From Onchocerca lupi (taxonomy: Eukaryota > Nematoda > Chromadorea > Rhabditida > Onchocercidae): a stretch of DNA of 64,000 nt. The DNA lies in contig JAOVVO010000262.1 in assembly GCA_028564675.1 (NCBI GenBank), positions 1 to 64,000 of the forward strand, read 5' to 3'. Made by a program: the position numbers and the translations under genes. Shown here piece after piece: positions 1 to 12,854 of this stretch (the stretch's first letter is position 1; each line of letters starts with the position of its first letter). The notes beneath the pieces were generated by a model. That model saw only the letters and a program-made list of their open reading frames with translations, made no database searches and was not told the DNA's origin.

Positions 1-160
1 CCCCCCCCCCCCCCCGCTACTGCAACTGAAGATTTGAAATGCCACTTCGGATCTCTTACATCCTACACAGGCGTTGTCGTGGAAGAGCAAACAAACAAGC
101 ATCAACTTAAAGGATAAAAACAGATGCTTTCGTGAAATTTAGCTTCTTTATACTTTGATG

Positions 161-188
161 ATATATATATATATATATATATATATAT
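161..188. repeat. (TA)n microsatellite
   Basis: Fourteen uninterrupted AT dinucleotides, continued by a degenerate TG-rich stretch to about position 250. Confidence 0.95.
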
Positions 189-2825
189 CTGTGTATGTGT
201 TTATGTTTATATATGTGTATGTGTGTGTGTATTTGTGCGTATGTGTGTATGTGAGTGGTTGTTATCCTAACAATTCTGGTTTCTGGGCGTCGTATTCATC
301 ATCTTCTTCCTTCATCTCTCTTCCATCCTGCCGCTTTACGTTGCTCGAGAAGATAAGCTGGAGCACAGAAGTTAGAGGACTAACAATATTGCAATATTAA
401 GAATGAATTCCATCCAGTAGATCATTAAATAAATTTGCGCTTTTCAATGTAAACGGAAATTTGCAACTTTCTTTCTCTTCAACACTTACATCCGGTATTA
501 GACAATTTAACAGAAGTTTATTCGTAATTCAAGAATTTGATAAATAGAAAATCATCCATCATATGCAGAATTAAAGCAAGTTTATCATATCTACCAACGC
601 TAAATTATCATATCTACGAACGTTTTTTTTATACAGATATTTCAGTGAAATTGCCGAATACTGAAAATTTTTCGAATTCCTACCTGAAAAATTTTAACAA
701 CTATTTCTTTTTATAACTTCTTGAATGATTTTGATTATAACAATAAATCCAACTCTAAAAAAAAAAAATCATGTTGATGAAGAAAATCTTGTTTGAAACT
801 GGCTGCTATAAATCAAAAAAAGAATAGTTGAAAAAACATAGCATTTCTCTTCTCTTCAACCATTCATTTCAGCGTTTACGGTGAAATTTTTCTCCTGGAG
901 GAGAGTTGTGTCAGTGGGAGATAATATAACTTCCGTTGATGTAATCAACTTCCTGCTTAATTAGTGAATTTTTTTTACAGTTTAAGAGATGAAGAATGAT
1001 GAAAATAAGTAGGTAATATTGCAGAAACCATTCTAATGAAGCAAAAATGGAGAAATAAAAAGTGAATTTGTCCATTTATTTCTTATATGAACTTTCTAAT
1101 ATGAACTTTACAAGATATCGCCCTAAACTTTCTGCCTGCTCATTAGATTTGTCAATAACATTATCCAAATGAATCTGGAACTACGCTCTTACAATCATCA
1201 GTTATTGATTTCTATCTGATAAGAACACGCCAACCGATATTTCATTAGTTCTATATTTATCGTTTCTTTAATATTTCGATTTCATTGAGCAAATATCAAA
1301 AATCTGAAATATTCTGCAAATTCTGACCTAGTTCCTCCAATTTACTGGGAAGATTGAAAAGAATTTTATTGAATACAACTAGAAAAGATTGTGTGGTATA
1401 ATTTAATCTTCTTTTTCACCAAGAATGATGAGTGGCCGCATTCAGAACAAGTGTTCAACATGTTTGTTATTACTTCACTCGATGAACAGGATGCGGTTTT
1501 CCAAAATCTTAAATAGGGCGAAAAAGAGGCACAACTGTCTTGCATAGATTTTTTCGGCAGCTTTTAAAGTGCGAAAAAAAAACTGGAAATGTATCATATA
1601 TTTCGGACCTTTTCAGACTGGAAGAACATATCTATAACTTTATAACTTTATCGAATCTTGTTTACTTAAAATTTCCTATATCTTCGCAAAAATCTGTCAA
1701 GATTGTATACATTTACGAAGGATCTCGTAGTACAGAGTGAAAGCAATTAAAATGAGCACAGAAAAAAAGAAACAGTTACGTAATAATAATTCTGAATTGT
1801 AATAACAAAAGATGAAACTCTGTATAATGGAGAGATGAAACGAGAAAAGATGCAAAAACAATTTGTATCTTATTTCTGAGTAAATAACTATCAGTCTTTT
1901 ATACTTTTTAGAGTACAATTATCTTCATCTTTTGAACAAAGCTTTGGTGCAAAAATACCGTTAGAAAGAAAAATACGAAAGAGGGACGTTAAGGATAAAC
2001 ATGAAATATTCATACAAGAAAAGCTGTATCATCATTTTTTTTAGGGCTTTTTTTTTTTTTTGAAATTTCTTGTGTCATTGAATGCCAAGAGATTGATGAT
2101 AAACGAACATTTCGTGTTTTATTTCTTCCGGCAAAGTGTGTGCATTATACTTCAAATTTTCCATGCTATTCCAAGAATAAAGATTTCCATCCATCATACT
2201 CTCAGTCTGTTATTCGAGATTTTAGATTAGTTTCCTACTCTTATGGTTCCGCACTGGCACAACTGTACAGTATTTTTATGTCAGGTGTTGAATTTGTAAA
2301 GAAAAAGAACGAAAAAGATAGTAACTGATGAAGTTGACTGCTTCGAATAGAAAGTACATTTCAAATGAAGTAATTCGTATATTTTAATCAAGAAGTTTTA
2401 TTAATTTTGGAGGAAATCTCATTACTGTGATCGAAATTTAAATTCCATTAAAAGAAATAAAAGTGTTTAAATACAATGATCCAAGGAAAACTGATAATAG
2501 AAGTTTGATAAAATCTTTTAACTTGACAGTTGCAACTAACAACTACAACTAAGAGGTTTCTTTTGATAGAGGAAGCAATTGAAGTAGCACAAACGACATT
2601 CAGAGAAACTAAAGTATGGTCCGACTGAATGAAGAAGTTTAAAGAGAAAATTCTACAATATTATAGACAAGTCTAGATCTTGGCTACAAACGCTTAATTT
2701 TAATTACGGGCAACCCAACGAACGTCACCATTCCTTAGTATGCACTCACTCTCCGCTTTGTTATAAGAACTCAATGTTTAATTATTAGAGGGTCATTATA
2801 AAGTTGAATTTTTCAAATTTTTTAT

Positions 2826-2860
2826 CCCCCCCCCCCAAAAAAAAAAAAAAAAAAAAAAAA
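2826..2860. repeat. Homopolymer tract C11 followed by A24
   Basis: Eleven C are directly followed by twenty-four A. This is a mutable low-complexity site where base-calling errors are also likely. Confidence 0.95.
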
Positions 2861-3510
2861 CGATAAATTACTATTCTTCGATGATAGAAGTGTCGGATTT
2901 AGACTTGAAAGTACATCCCTACTCCGAGAATTCCAAAAGTATCACAAGTTCCAATAGTTTGCGAGCAACATCAAGAACTCCAGTTGTTTGCTACTTTAGA
3001 AATAGCTCGTATTTCCCCTTTTTTTCATAAAAGTCATGTCACACTATCGGTGCTGACACAATAATATCGAAGTGTAACAGTACATTATATTATAGACGTG
3101 AAATGGAACGTCAAGGACGAGAGAGATTTATTCGCTATTTTCCGTTAATGCCAGATAAGTCCTGGAACAAGCACTTGTTATTGAGATGATTGAAGGGACA
3201 TTTTGTCCAGTTTTTACTTTCTAGAGCAAAATTTTATAGTCTAAAATACCTTTAAAGTTCCATTTTGCTTTGCTTTTCTTATTGCTCATACAGTTGTCAA
3301 CAGAAAAATAATATGCGAAACGTATAACCCTTTGCAATACTCCAGAAGATTTAAGTCTTTGTTTTGAATTTATGTTCGCAAGAATCATCACCAACATAAC
3401 TAGCAAATATATTGGATATATAAAAATTTGAACTCAATAACGCACTGGATTTTCTGGTTGTACAAATGAAACAAATTTCTAAAACATATTCCAACATAAT
3501 GAAAAACAAA

Positions 3511-6500
3511 TTAATAGTCACATTTTTTAAATAATAATTCCTTTAGAGCCAAATTTTCTTTCTTTATTTCCATCCAGTCGTTAACAATACATTCAAATTT
3601 TTCATCAGTGTTCTTTTGATGCTGCATAGCAATCTTCAAAGAAAAGGTTTGTATAAATCATGAATTGATGACATTTAAAAGAAAAGCTCAACATTTCTCC
3701 TCCTTATTGGTAAGACGCCAACAACACTACTTTAAGAAAAATTGATATACGTTTTATAAGAATGTTGACATAATAATCTTGAATTTGAAAGAACTGAGTG
3801 AAATAATTATCTTACCTGATCATTTAGCTCCTCAATTTCTCGTTCAAGTTGTCCAGAAGAATCAATGCCAGTGATAACAGAAGAACATTCACCATGAATT
3901 TTCATCAGTAACCTATATGCTTTTTGCATAGATGCATCTTTCTCAACGTCCTGTGATATATATAGATATAAGCTCCTCAATATAAGCTCTTATTATCATA
4001 TACAAATCGGATAATTGAAATATGCATACGTAGCTATATCACAGACGATTTCGAAAATCATTATAACCAGGTGATTAGTGGGTAAATGATGCAAAAGAGA
4101 TACTTTATATAATTTTCCTTCAACTACAGTAAAAGAACGCTCCAATTTTCCTGCATTCGACTTGATCTCTTTCTGAAGACAGAGATTTTCAATGGCGATC
4201 TACAAATAGGAAGAATGTATCAAAACAGGCAATAGGACATTTTTAGATTCATTAATTTTTTCAGCCTTTCAAATAAGGTTTTATAAATAATTCTCCATAT
4301 CATATAAATGCAGCTCTGGATGCAATAAATACGCAGCAACATTTAACACATATACTTATATTACTTGAACACACTTTGTTAATTTCATTTTGCTGCTTCC
4401 TGATGTTACCAACGATGTCAAATATGTGTTTCATATAAATGTTTCGATTAATCTGCTTCTCTTCCCGTGACTCTGCCTGTTTTTTCTGAAGAAAAAAAAA
4501 AACAGCAAAACTGATGCAAAGCTTTAATATGTTATATAAAAGAAAATGCTTCAGTGTAGGCTGAAACAAACCAGTTCTTCCAAAGTTTTCTTTCTACCAG
4601 CAAGTTCGTTCTCAATCAGTTTTGTATCCTTTGCTGAAGTTTCTCGATTCCGGTACGGAAGAGTAAAATCCTAGAACAGCCTCATTTTAATTATTATAAT
4701 CGTAAAAGAAATTTAGATTAGCTATTTACCGATTCAACATTACAACATTTGACGGACCGATGATAATGCAGCCAACCGTGCCATCTTCACCTCCTCATCT
4801 TTTTCTGCTTTGGCTCTCAACCACAGATTTTGCAGATGCTGCATCCGCTCATTACTTCCATCAATATAACTCTGAAAAGTATATTAAAGAAGTTGGCACA
4901 GCAGCTATATCCTCCAGTCATCCTTTATTCAGAAATGCACTTCAGCGAGAAAAATTACAAATATGAAAAATAAACCTCAAGTTTTAAAAGAGCGTCTGGA
5001 TTTTCTAGAAGTTTTTTCAGTCGTTCATCAATTTCAGCTTCTCGAAGCTTCCTGCTTTGCAAAGTTAATAATCGTTCAGCTTCATCACTTTGCATCTATA
5101 TCAATTGAACTTCATGCAATTCAGTATTCTTTGATAATCGTCATAAAACATATGGAAAGATAGCCGAACTGTCCATTTAACTAGTAAGCAATGAATATTG
5201 TGAAATAATCGTGATAGTGCCATTCTTTACTTTAAAAAAAAATTGCAACTTCCTTTTTTTAAAAAAGATTTGCTAATAAGAAGATACATATATAGCTTCA
5301 AATAAAAAAAATCCTTAAAAGAAAAATAAAAAATTCTTAAACCTTGTTCTCAGAAATCTTCTTACTATCTACATATGCTGTCAAAGCCATAGCTTCATTG
5401 AGCAATTTGTTAAGTATTTCACTTTTTTCAACATCCACTTTTGAAACTTCAATAATTTCTTGTTCATCTTTTGTTTTTTTCTTCTTTTGCAATTCTGGAG
5501 AAAGAATTGGTTTGGATTTCAGTCTGAAAAATAATGCATGGTGCAGATATTTCAAATGATTCGGAAAGCATTTTATAATGATAGAATAAGACCTTTCCTT
5601 GCAATGCAGTGGAAATAAATTCTAAGGTTTCAGAAAATTAAAGGTATTTTACTAAAAAATCGAAGCATAATATATATAAAATAAACTTACTTTGGTTTCA
5701 TTTGTTTGTTAATACTGGGATATCTAAGATGCAGGGTTGCTGGAATTTCATCTCTAACTGACCGACAATTTTGTGCCGCTTTGTTATTGTTCACGGCATT
5801 ATTTTCCAGCAAGGAACAAACAAATGCACTGTGACGGTATCGCCAATCATTATGATGTAAAGCTGCCATAACATCACCACAGAAACCTATGAAATCGACC
5901 CTTGTCGATAAAGCCTAAATCATTTTTTGAAAAATTGAGAAAAAGTTGTTCTAAAGCAAAAACATATTTGCGAAATTCGTCGCTATAATAAAATATGCAA
6001 ATTTATGTATATTGTTACACTTACCCATGTTTCCTTTTGAGCTGAACTATATCGCGTAAGACACTCTTTATTATCTTTCTCACCACGGTTAACTGATCGT
6101 ATTAGGTCTGTCAGTGGATCTGCAATTCTAATATATTAAATTAATCAGCAAAAAAAAAAGGAACAGACTTTTAATTGACTGTTTGAAATAAAAAATTCAG
6201 AAGCAGGCACGTCAATATAAAATAAAAATTATTTGCAAGCAGTACCATCCATAGAAGTGACTACTGGAGAATCTTTGGGTAATTTTTCCATGAGACCAAT
6301 AAGAACATTGCGCAACTCTTTGCTTCGTCCATAGAGTAACATATGATAATCAATGGGATCACGCACACCAATGCTCTACAGTTAACAATCTCAGTCATTT
6401 CAATAAAAAAAAGTTTTTATTGAATTCGGTTTCAACCAAAAACTCTTATTTGACACATCTCTATTTAGTTTGAAATGGAATCGAAATTTTCTCAGTTACA

Positions 6501-6933
6501 TCAAAAACACAATAAAACTAAAATTTGCCTTCACTGCATTGACAACGGTTGTAACGCATTGAAATTTCGCAGACATATTTTGTGGGAGTAATGATGATGG
6601 AATTTCCTTCCTGAAACGGACAATGAAGTTTATTTTACTCTATCCAGACAAGTAATTCATTATTTTATAACTCATTAATAATCGATGTTACCTGGTATTC
6701 TGTTTGCATGACCATACTAATGTTACAATAGCTCGATAAAAGGTCTCCGTATCAAGTTCTGCGATACTGTTCGGAATCTCTTGCAGGCCATCAAAAAAGT
6801 TTCTGAAATCAAAGCAACAATTCCATTTCATGCACCGACGTTTCTTACAAAAACAAAAAAGATTTACTGAAGGGAAAACGAACGGATCAAGACGACATAA
6901 TGTATTGATAATTTGACCATCGACAACGTCCAT
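3511..6933 (-). CDS. ccdc-22: CCDC22 homologue, CCC/Commander complex subunit
   Basis: CCDC22 joins CCDC93 and COMMD proteins in the CCC part of Commander, which recycles endosomal membrane proteins. The ATG is at 6933 (MDVVDGQIINTLCRL), matching the human start MEEADRILIHSLRQ. Later exons follow the human order. 6692-6802 carries IPNSIAELDTETFYRAIVTL of the N-terminal NN-CH domain. Further exons lie near 6535-6612, 6245-6375 (IDYHMLLYGRSKELRNVLIG), 6025-6125, 5690-5915 and 5343-5525. The coiled-coil exons follow at about 4965-5095, 4740-4870, 4570-4670 and 4375-4485 (KHIFDIVGNIRKQQNEI, human RILEIVGNIRKQKEEI). Then come about 4100-4200 (SNAGKLERSF), 3816-3951 (KDASMQKAYRLL) and the last exon 3511-3633, ending KELLFKKCDY. 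The order, spacing and human matches make the family call firm. The exon 1/2 junction is uncertain because the obvious GT..AG pair does not keep frame; the sequence is open through it. Confidence 0.88.
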
Positions 6934-9900
6934 CCTGGCTCCGATCACATTCCACTGTCAAGTACCACTAAATGCCCATCCATCTCTCCAACCATACTCA
7001 GCTCTTCGTATGCTACAAATTCTCTTTGTTATAAAAACTGTCTCTCTCCAATTCTTCTGACAATAACCAAACATGAAACCGATAAAAGCTACTGATAATA
7101 ATAAGAGAAACTTCCAATCACTTCCTATTTCCAATTTCCAATCCCCTCTATTCCGCCAATATCAGCAATCTCTATCGCCTCTCAAAACAATGCACTGCTT
7201 CCCGGCCGTGTCTTAAATTCAGTTTTTCTTCCATCCTCTTTATAACTAACTGTCAATCTATATTGCTCTTTCCATATGGATCCCGGCAAATAAATGACTG
7301 ACTGGCTGATTCGAAGTTACTTGTCTTTCTCATTATTGTTGAGAGCTAAATGGACCGTATATGTTCTCAGGACGATTACGCCACTTTATAAGTAGCAGCT
7401 ACGATTATGATTGCCTGTTTGTTGTTCAATAGCACGCAGTTCTTCGTCAACTTCTTGAAGCTCCCAGAAATAATTTGTACAGTTTCTATGTATTAAAGCG
7501 TTAAATAACCAAATTGAATTTCATGGAAATTTTTCAAAAAAAAAAAGTGAGAAAATGCTGTTCTTGAATGCTATTCATATCATTGGTATGGCATTTGGCA
7601 ACTCGACCGATTTTCAGATTTCAGAGTGAACATATGAGAAGTTGCTGTGAGTTTATCGCGTCGTTCAAAACTGAGCACTACGTGAATTCAGCTATTAGCG
7701 GCTCAATGCAGTGTTATGGAAATGGATGTTATATGTACGAATATTTTACCATTGATCGAACGCTTCATTACGGATTTGTAAACAATTGAAAGTTCTTGCG
7801 TAAGGACAACTTGCTTGATTTCTGAACAGATGATCAGCTCGTACTGTAGCATGATGAAATTGGCGAGTTGCAACTTCAGTCAAGTTACCTGTATTTGACG
7901 GAAGACTGCTGATTTTACAACTGCTTCTCACTATCACTGCATTGACTTTTTCTCATTAAAAATATAGCACTTATGAAGCCAAATATTTGAGTCTTGCTAT
8001 AGTTTGTATGCCACAGTGCTCTTCCGCTTAATATAATTTTCTATATTATTGAAATTGTTACAGTGGGGTCGGTACTTGAATGTTGTGGAAAATTCTTCGC
8101 TTTTGTTATTGCGCTGATGTTTGCCTTCTTTGGTTGCATGTTCCAGCTGTACCGAATTTTATAATCTCATGGATATTAGTGGAAAATCATTGTTATTTTG
8201 TATTTCTTACTGATAGTTTTTTTAATTTTTTTCGATTAAGTAAATATCTATCCCTATCTAAATTTAATATTTTGACGTTTTGCAACTGAAATTAATTTTT
8301 CTATGAAGTCTCTGGAAGAAAATAGTGAGTTTTTTTTAAAAAGCTTTCATGATCATAATTTAATTGGGAAGGAAATCCAGTAAAACAGAAAGGTTATGCC
8401 ACACAGTTTTTAGCTTAATACTCGACCTTAGATTTTGGAAATTTTTGGCAGACAATTGTTTTCAAAATTATGCTCCATGCATTTAAAAAGTTGCTTCTAA
8501 TTACAAAGCGTATCTTTTCTTACTAAAAGATATTCTTGGTTTTTACGACTAAATCACCGTCAATGTAAGCCTTTTAACGAAAAGTACTCTCGATTGCAAT
8601 CACTAAAATATTTATCATCTGCACAAATTATTTTTTTGTTTTTTTTCTTTTTTTTTCTTAAGTTTCGCTTGATGTATAATAATCACTTAAGATAAATCTA
8701 TTTATTTTAAAAGAAACAGAGAAAATCCGAAAGATTTGATGATTTCATGGCATAATTAATTTTTTCTCTTCACAGTTTTTCTCCTTTATGAGAGCGGGAA
8801 ATTCGGACGGAATAAGTGCCTGTCAATCTCTTATAGTATGAATGTGTAGACACTTTGTGCAGCAAATTTTTACTGAGAGTCAGACAAAATATTTCCGATC
8901 TCGAGGTAGTAAAAGTATTAATTACGGAAACTTATAAAGTTCATATTACTTTCTTGTTCAGAATCTGCCGTACAGATCTTCCTTTGGCCGTAATTTAAAA
9001 AAACAACCATTAATTTAGAGTCACTTCAAACTGTCAGTTGTCTTTTAGCTTATTTCGATAAATTGAACTCGAATTTCTCAAATTTGCACTCTCAACTGTT
9101 CTGAAATCATAATTCCTATATGAGTTTGTCATTTTGTCTTCTATGATTTCTCCATTTGCCCTATTACATAACTTTTATTTGAAGAGGAAATTCAACAATT
9201 TAAGGGCAGCAACAGCAGCATATGCTAAAAGTCGTGGATTTTCCTTTCAAGGATTTTAATTCTTTAACGACAGCTATAGAACGATTTGTCTGACATCTAA
9301 TTGTGGATAGAAAGAAAATATTTACCGATTGTTAGGGGTAGGTCCTACACTAAATATTCCACTTGTCGCTGCAGTGAAATAAAAACTTAGTATTATGAAA
9401 TGCACACCATAGTGTATGAAATGAGAGTACTCCTTTTACGTGGTTCATCAGTTAGACTCTAGAAGTTCTCCGGAAATTTAGACTTTATCTTAACTATCTG
9501 ATGCAGGATACGATATCCATCCTGTATATTCTGCATAGAACTCTCCTCTCCTCTTATATTCCTTCAATATTTGATCTCAAGCATAATTTTGAAACAAATA
9601 TGTTCAAATATAATGGACGTTATTTTTTCTCCTTACTAGGATTCTTCATTTTTCCAAAACATGCTAACTAATGAGTTCAAAATTCTACGGAGGCTGGAGA
9701 ATTCAGCAATGAGTTGGTCGCAATAAAGGCGAAATATTATGTTTCAAATTATTTCTGCTTGACGAAAGAGCCTATATAACTTTAGTTGGGAGCGTAATTT
9801 TATCTAAGTCTCGCAGCAAGAACTAATATCGCCTCGAGCAATATGCTCACAACAGACTGCAGGAAAAAGCGAATAGTAACTTCTACTTCTGTGGTGTGTG

Positions 9901-10133
9901 TGCTGGCTTTTTGATGTCAGCCGCACTTAGCTCAGATTTGAATTTTTATTTTTCATTGATATTTGCAGGGAAGTGAGATTGGATTTGATGGAACAAACTA
10001 AGCTAATTAGTTGTCTGCGTGGTTAGACTGCTTATTGAAGGCTGTTTGAAGCTTTATTGCTTGTTGTTTGCTGACACAACTTTTATTGACTTGTTTTTGC
10101 CTTTCTGATGGCTGCACTTAAGTATGAACATGC

Positions 10134-10170
<37 letters not shown>

Positions 10171-10771
10171 AATATAAATACTATACACATACATATAGTA
10201 AAATATATGTATATAGGTATATGGCTGGTGTGCAGTGCCTGAAGAAACTGCGTGTTGGTTGTGTTTGGCGTAGCTTGCATTACGAATATTGCTTGCTTGG
10301 CAATACACATAAATTTAGATATATACGTATATGCGCCTCTGTTGTGCCTCCGAAACGCATTATTCGAAAACCAATTTGGACAAGCAATTTTGCGGCACTC
10401 TAAAACATTCATTGTTGAACGCATTTCTCTTCTTTGCCATACATTCATTGTGGTCTGTGTACCATCTGTTGGTGGTAGGCTAGCCGCACTCCCTGTAACC
10501 CTTCGCCCGACCGGCAAACCTATTCCGATTTGTTCACCAATTTTTGAATTTTTGCTAACTGTACGGTGTTTCGGTTGTTGCTTATTTAAACCATAAATTC
10601 ATCAGTTATTTATGATATCGACTTATACTTGAGTTGAGAACTCCGATGCATGGGTAACTGTGCTTAGAGAATGAAGTAGGCAGAAGTTTCCAACGATGAT
10701 TTTTATGTCCATACGTTTGTTGTTTCATTTTTTTTTGTCTTTTACTGTATTTGTCAAACCTTACAGCAGGC
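6934..10771. other. Intergenic region without a supported gene
   Basis: This lies upstream of the minus-strand CCDC22 start and so probably includes its promoter. Short open stretches on the minus strand (7411-7490, 7800-7937) look mildly protein-like, but they lack a family match and consistent splice phases. A TA-rich microsatellite occupies about 10132-10218. Two overlapping opposite-strand open frames at 10083-10596 are partly generated by that microsatellite and are not called as genes. Confidence 0.5.
10132..10218. repeat. TA-rich microsatellite
   Basis: Imperfect (TA)n with CATA and AAATA interruptions. It makes long runs of Tyr-Ile codons in several frames, which explains the apparent open frames over it. 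Confidence 0.9.
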
Positions 10772-11110
10772 TTACACGTAATCAATGAAGCTAGCTGCTT
10801 GCTGAAAGGATTTACGTACAATTAATCTGCTTGCATCATTCATTCTTTCCACAATCAAGTTTTGTTTGCCACTTGACGCGAGTTCAGTTCCAGTCCTCTC
10901 ATCATCTGTCTTATTGATTTCTTTTTCCAAGCTTAGAAACATAGTAGTAATCTGATTCGTAATTTTTCTCAAACATTCAATATAGCTGATTCTAAAAGCC
11001 CTTTTGATTGCACGTTTTCGACTTTCGGAATTACTTTTCGAATTCACAAGCGCTGATATTTCATCGTTGATTGCAAGATTAACAGACTGCATATGCTTAA
11101 TATCTACCAT
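10772..11110 (-). CDS. Hypothetical small helical protein or first exon
   Basis: An ATG-started frame of 112 codons encodes a hydrophilic, probably helical polypeptide rich in Lys, Arg, Glu and Ser (MVDIKHMQSVNLAIND at the start, QQAASFIDYV at the end). I recognise no family. The stop overlaps a good splice donor (GTGTAAGC, where GTAAGC follows the TAC-GT codons), so this could be the first exon of a longer gene running towards 7-10 kb. Length alone is not significant: one or two frames this long are expected by chance in 64 kb of such DNA. It lies head-to-head with ldb-1. Confidence 0.3.
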   Translation of the reverse strand: MVDIKHMQSVNLAINDEISALVNSKSNSESRKRAIKRAFRISYIECLRKITNQITTMFLSLEKEINKTDDERTGTELASSGKQNLIVERMNDASRLIVRKSFQQAASFIDYV

Positions 11111-11719
11111 CGTTTAAAATAATCAGCTTCGTTATGCTGAACAACTTAGATAAATTCAATCCAAATAGCTCATCAATGAATTTTGATGATCTATCAGCTT
11201 CTTTGAAATTTATGGGTTTTATTTTGTTCCATTGTTTTTAAAATAGTCACTATTTTCATTACTTTCAGCAGAAATGAATAAATAAATAAATATGAGGAAG
11301 AATTCAGTGTGAGGAGTCTCTTAGATGACCAAATCATATAATGAAAGATAGTGTATTGGTACACTTTTTATTTGCAATATTTAACTGTTTCACCTGACTT
11401 GTTTCGCATTAGAATATTTGATTCAGTTCGATTTGTGAGATGTATCCTTTATTCCCCCGATCATTTGTGGAAAATCACAAACTCATTAGCAGCCTTTATC
11501 TTTCGTTTTTCTTGTTTCGCAGTAGGATGATAAAAAGTAAAGGTCTGTAGAAATTAGAATTGAAAAATTACTGCTAATAAAAAGAAATAAAATTTGAATG
11601 AGCAGAAAAAATTAAGGAATTCCTTGTGAAAACAAAATCGTTGCATCAATGATTGTGTTATTAGCTCCAATACCCTTTCATTTCATTTTCGATTTTTCAT
11701 TGCCAGAAATCTATCCTTA

Positions 11720-11922
11720 TCTATATCCACATAAATGAAAATGTAAATGTTCGTTGTTCATTTCCGCACAACGTTTCAAGTTCTTTACCGATTGATTTGA
11801 AATTTTGATACAACGTTGCATTTGAGTAGGCGCATTTTTATATAGATAAGGCGCGTGTTTAAGAACTTTTGGAGATTTAAGATTTTGAACAAACGAACAT
11901 TGACATTTTTATTTATATAGAT
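11720..11922. mobile_element. Short non-autonomous element with Helitron-like ends
   Basis: About 203 bp is bounded by imperfect inverted arms: CTATATccacATAAATGAAA at the left, and the reverse complement of CTATATAAATAAAAATGTCA at the right, both continuing into AATGTTCG..GTTCA. The interior carries ACCGATTGATTTGAAATTTTG, a block that recurs in the same order after the 61838 copy in this window. The terminal wording (TCTATATAAATRAAAATG..AATGTTCGTTTG) resembles Helitron/Helentron 5' ends known from many invertebrates. The family label is from memory; the inverted symmetry and the second copy are visible in the sequence. Confidence 0.65.
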
Positions 11923-12780
11923 TAGCTGGATCCGGCAATAAAAGGATTGAGGAGCCGCAAAAACCTCTACAACGTTTTCATTATTCTATACACATAATTT
12001 TTTCGTTCCGAGTTACAGTTAAATTCTAAAAGTTAAAGTTTCAAATCGGACTGAAAAGAACGACATTTGGAAAAACTTACAGTTTCTTGAGATTGCATAT
12101 TAGGGAATTAGTTGATTTCAAAATAATTATGAATCTTGAGTCATTCACCTGAAAGCTTTCAAATATCTGGCTTCTACATAAAGTTGGGGATTCATTTCAC
12201 CTGGTCAGGATCATCATTATCTTACAACTATAAATGACTAGATTGTAAAAAATAAAAGTATTAGATCCGGCCATGAATATACCTCGTAAAATACGTTTCC
12301 TTGTTCCCCTCTTTTAAGGTTTTTCTTGAGAGGACTGCAAACTCTTTCGATTTCGTTGGTGACTCATATCTGTTATGCGTATCAGATGTACGATAATTGA
12401 CAGTGTGCTTTTCAAAAAGTGCATATATTTGATTTTTCTGCATTATAGAACTTACTTCTTCTCTCCAAATTTTGAGGCGGGCAAAAAGGAAACGGAAAAT
12501 TCGTCCTTTAAAGAATACAGTGTAGCGCATAGACACTGAAGTTCCAATTGTATGCAACGCCTTTTTGTGTTCCATCGTAAATTTATTCATTGTTAAAACA
12601 GCAAACAATTGTCGCTTCTTGAAATTTCCAAACCTGAGCTTTTCGAAATTTTGTGTTTTCGTTGTGTTTTTTTTTTTTTTTTTTTTTTAACCATGTTTAT
12701 ACGATTACTGTTTCAAAGACTATGATGAAAATTTTATTCAGAAAATTTTTTGTGCTTCCGTTTTTATTGTCGTACAAAGA

Positions 12781-12854
12781 ATAAGTGAACAAATTACAGT
12801 CAGTAGTGTTATCTAAAAAATAAGTGAATAAGTTACAATCAGTAGTGTTATTTA
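12781..12854. repeat. Tandem duplication, period 39
   Basis: Two imperfect copies of a unit beginning ATAAGTGAA and containing CAGTAGTGTTAT start at 12781 and 12820. Confidence 0.85.

Larger units (their letters stand above)
1..3510. other. No recognisable gene; low-complexity DNA
   Basis: I see no exon with family similarity on either strand here. Open frames are short (81 codons or fewer) and of the length expected by chance in AT-rich DNA. The stretch contains a 15-base C run at the very start, a TA microsatellite at 161-188 followed by TG-rich sequence to about 250, and a C11-A24 tract at 2826-2860. The lower part lies just downstream of the CCDC22 stop codon and should include its 3' UTR, although no clear AATAAA lies immediately after the stop. 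Confidence 0.6.

Noticed and set aside
7411..7490. Minus-strand stretch reading NYFWELQEVDEELRAIEQQT before a stop
   Set aside because: Looks protein-like, but it is only about 30 codons and I could not join it to another exon in phase.
10083..10596. Two overlapping opposite-strand frames of 144 and 114 codons
   Set aside because: The longer one depends on the TA microsatellite (Tyr-Ile runs). Neither has a domain, and opposite-strand overlap is typical of chance.
12261..12608. 115-codon minus-strand frame
   Set aside because: No family similarity or repeat pattern, no supporting splice or promoter context, and a length compatible with chance.
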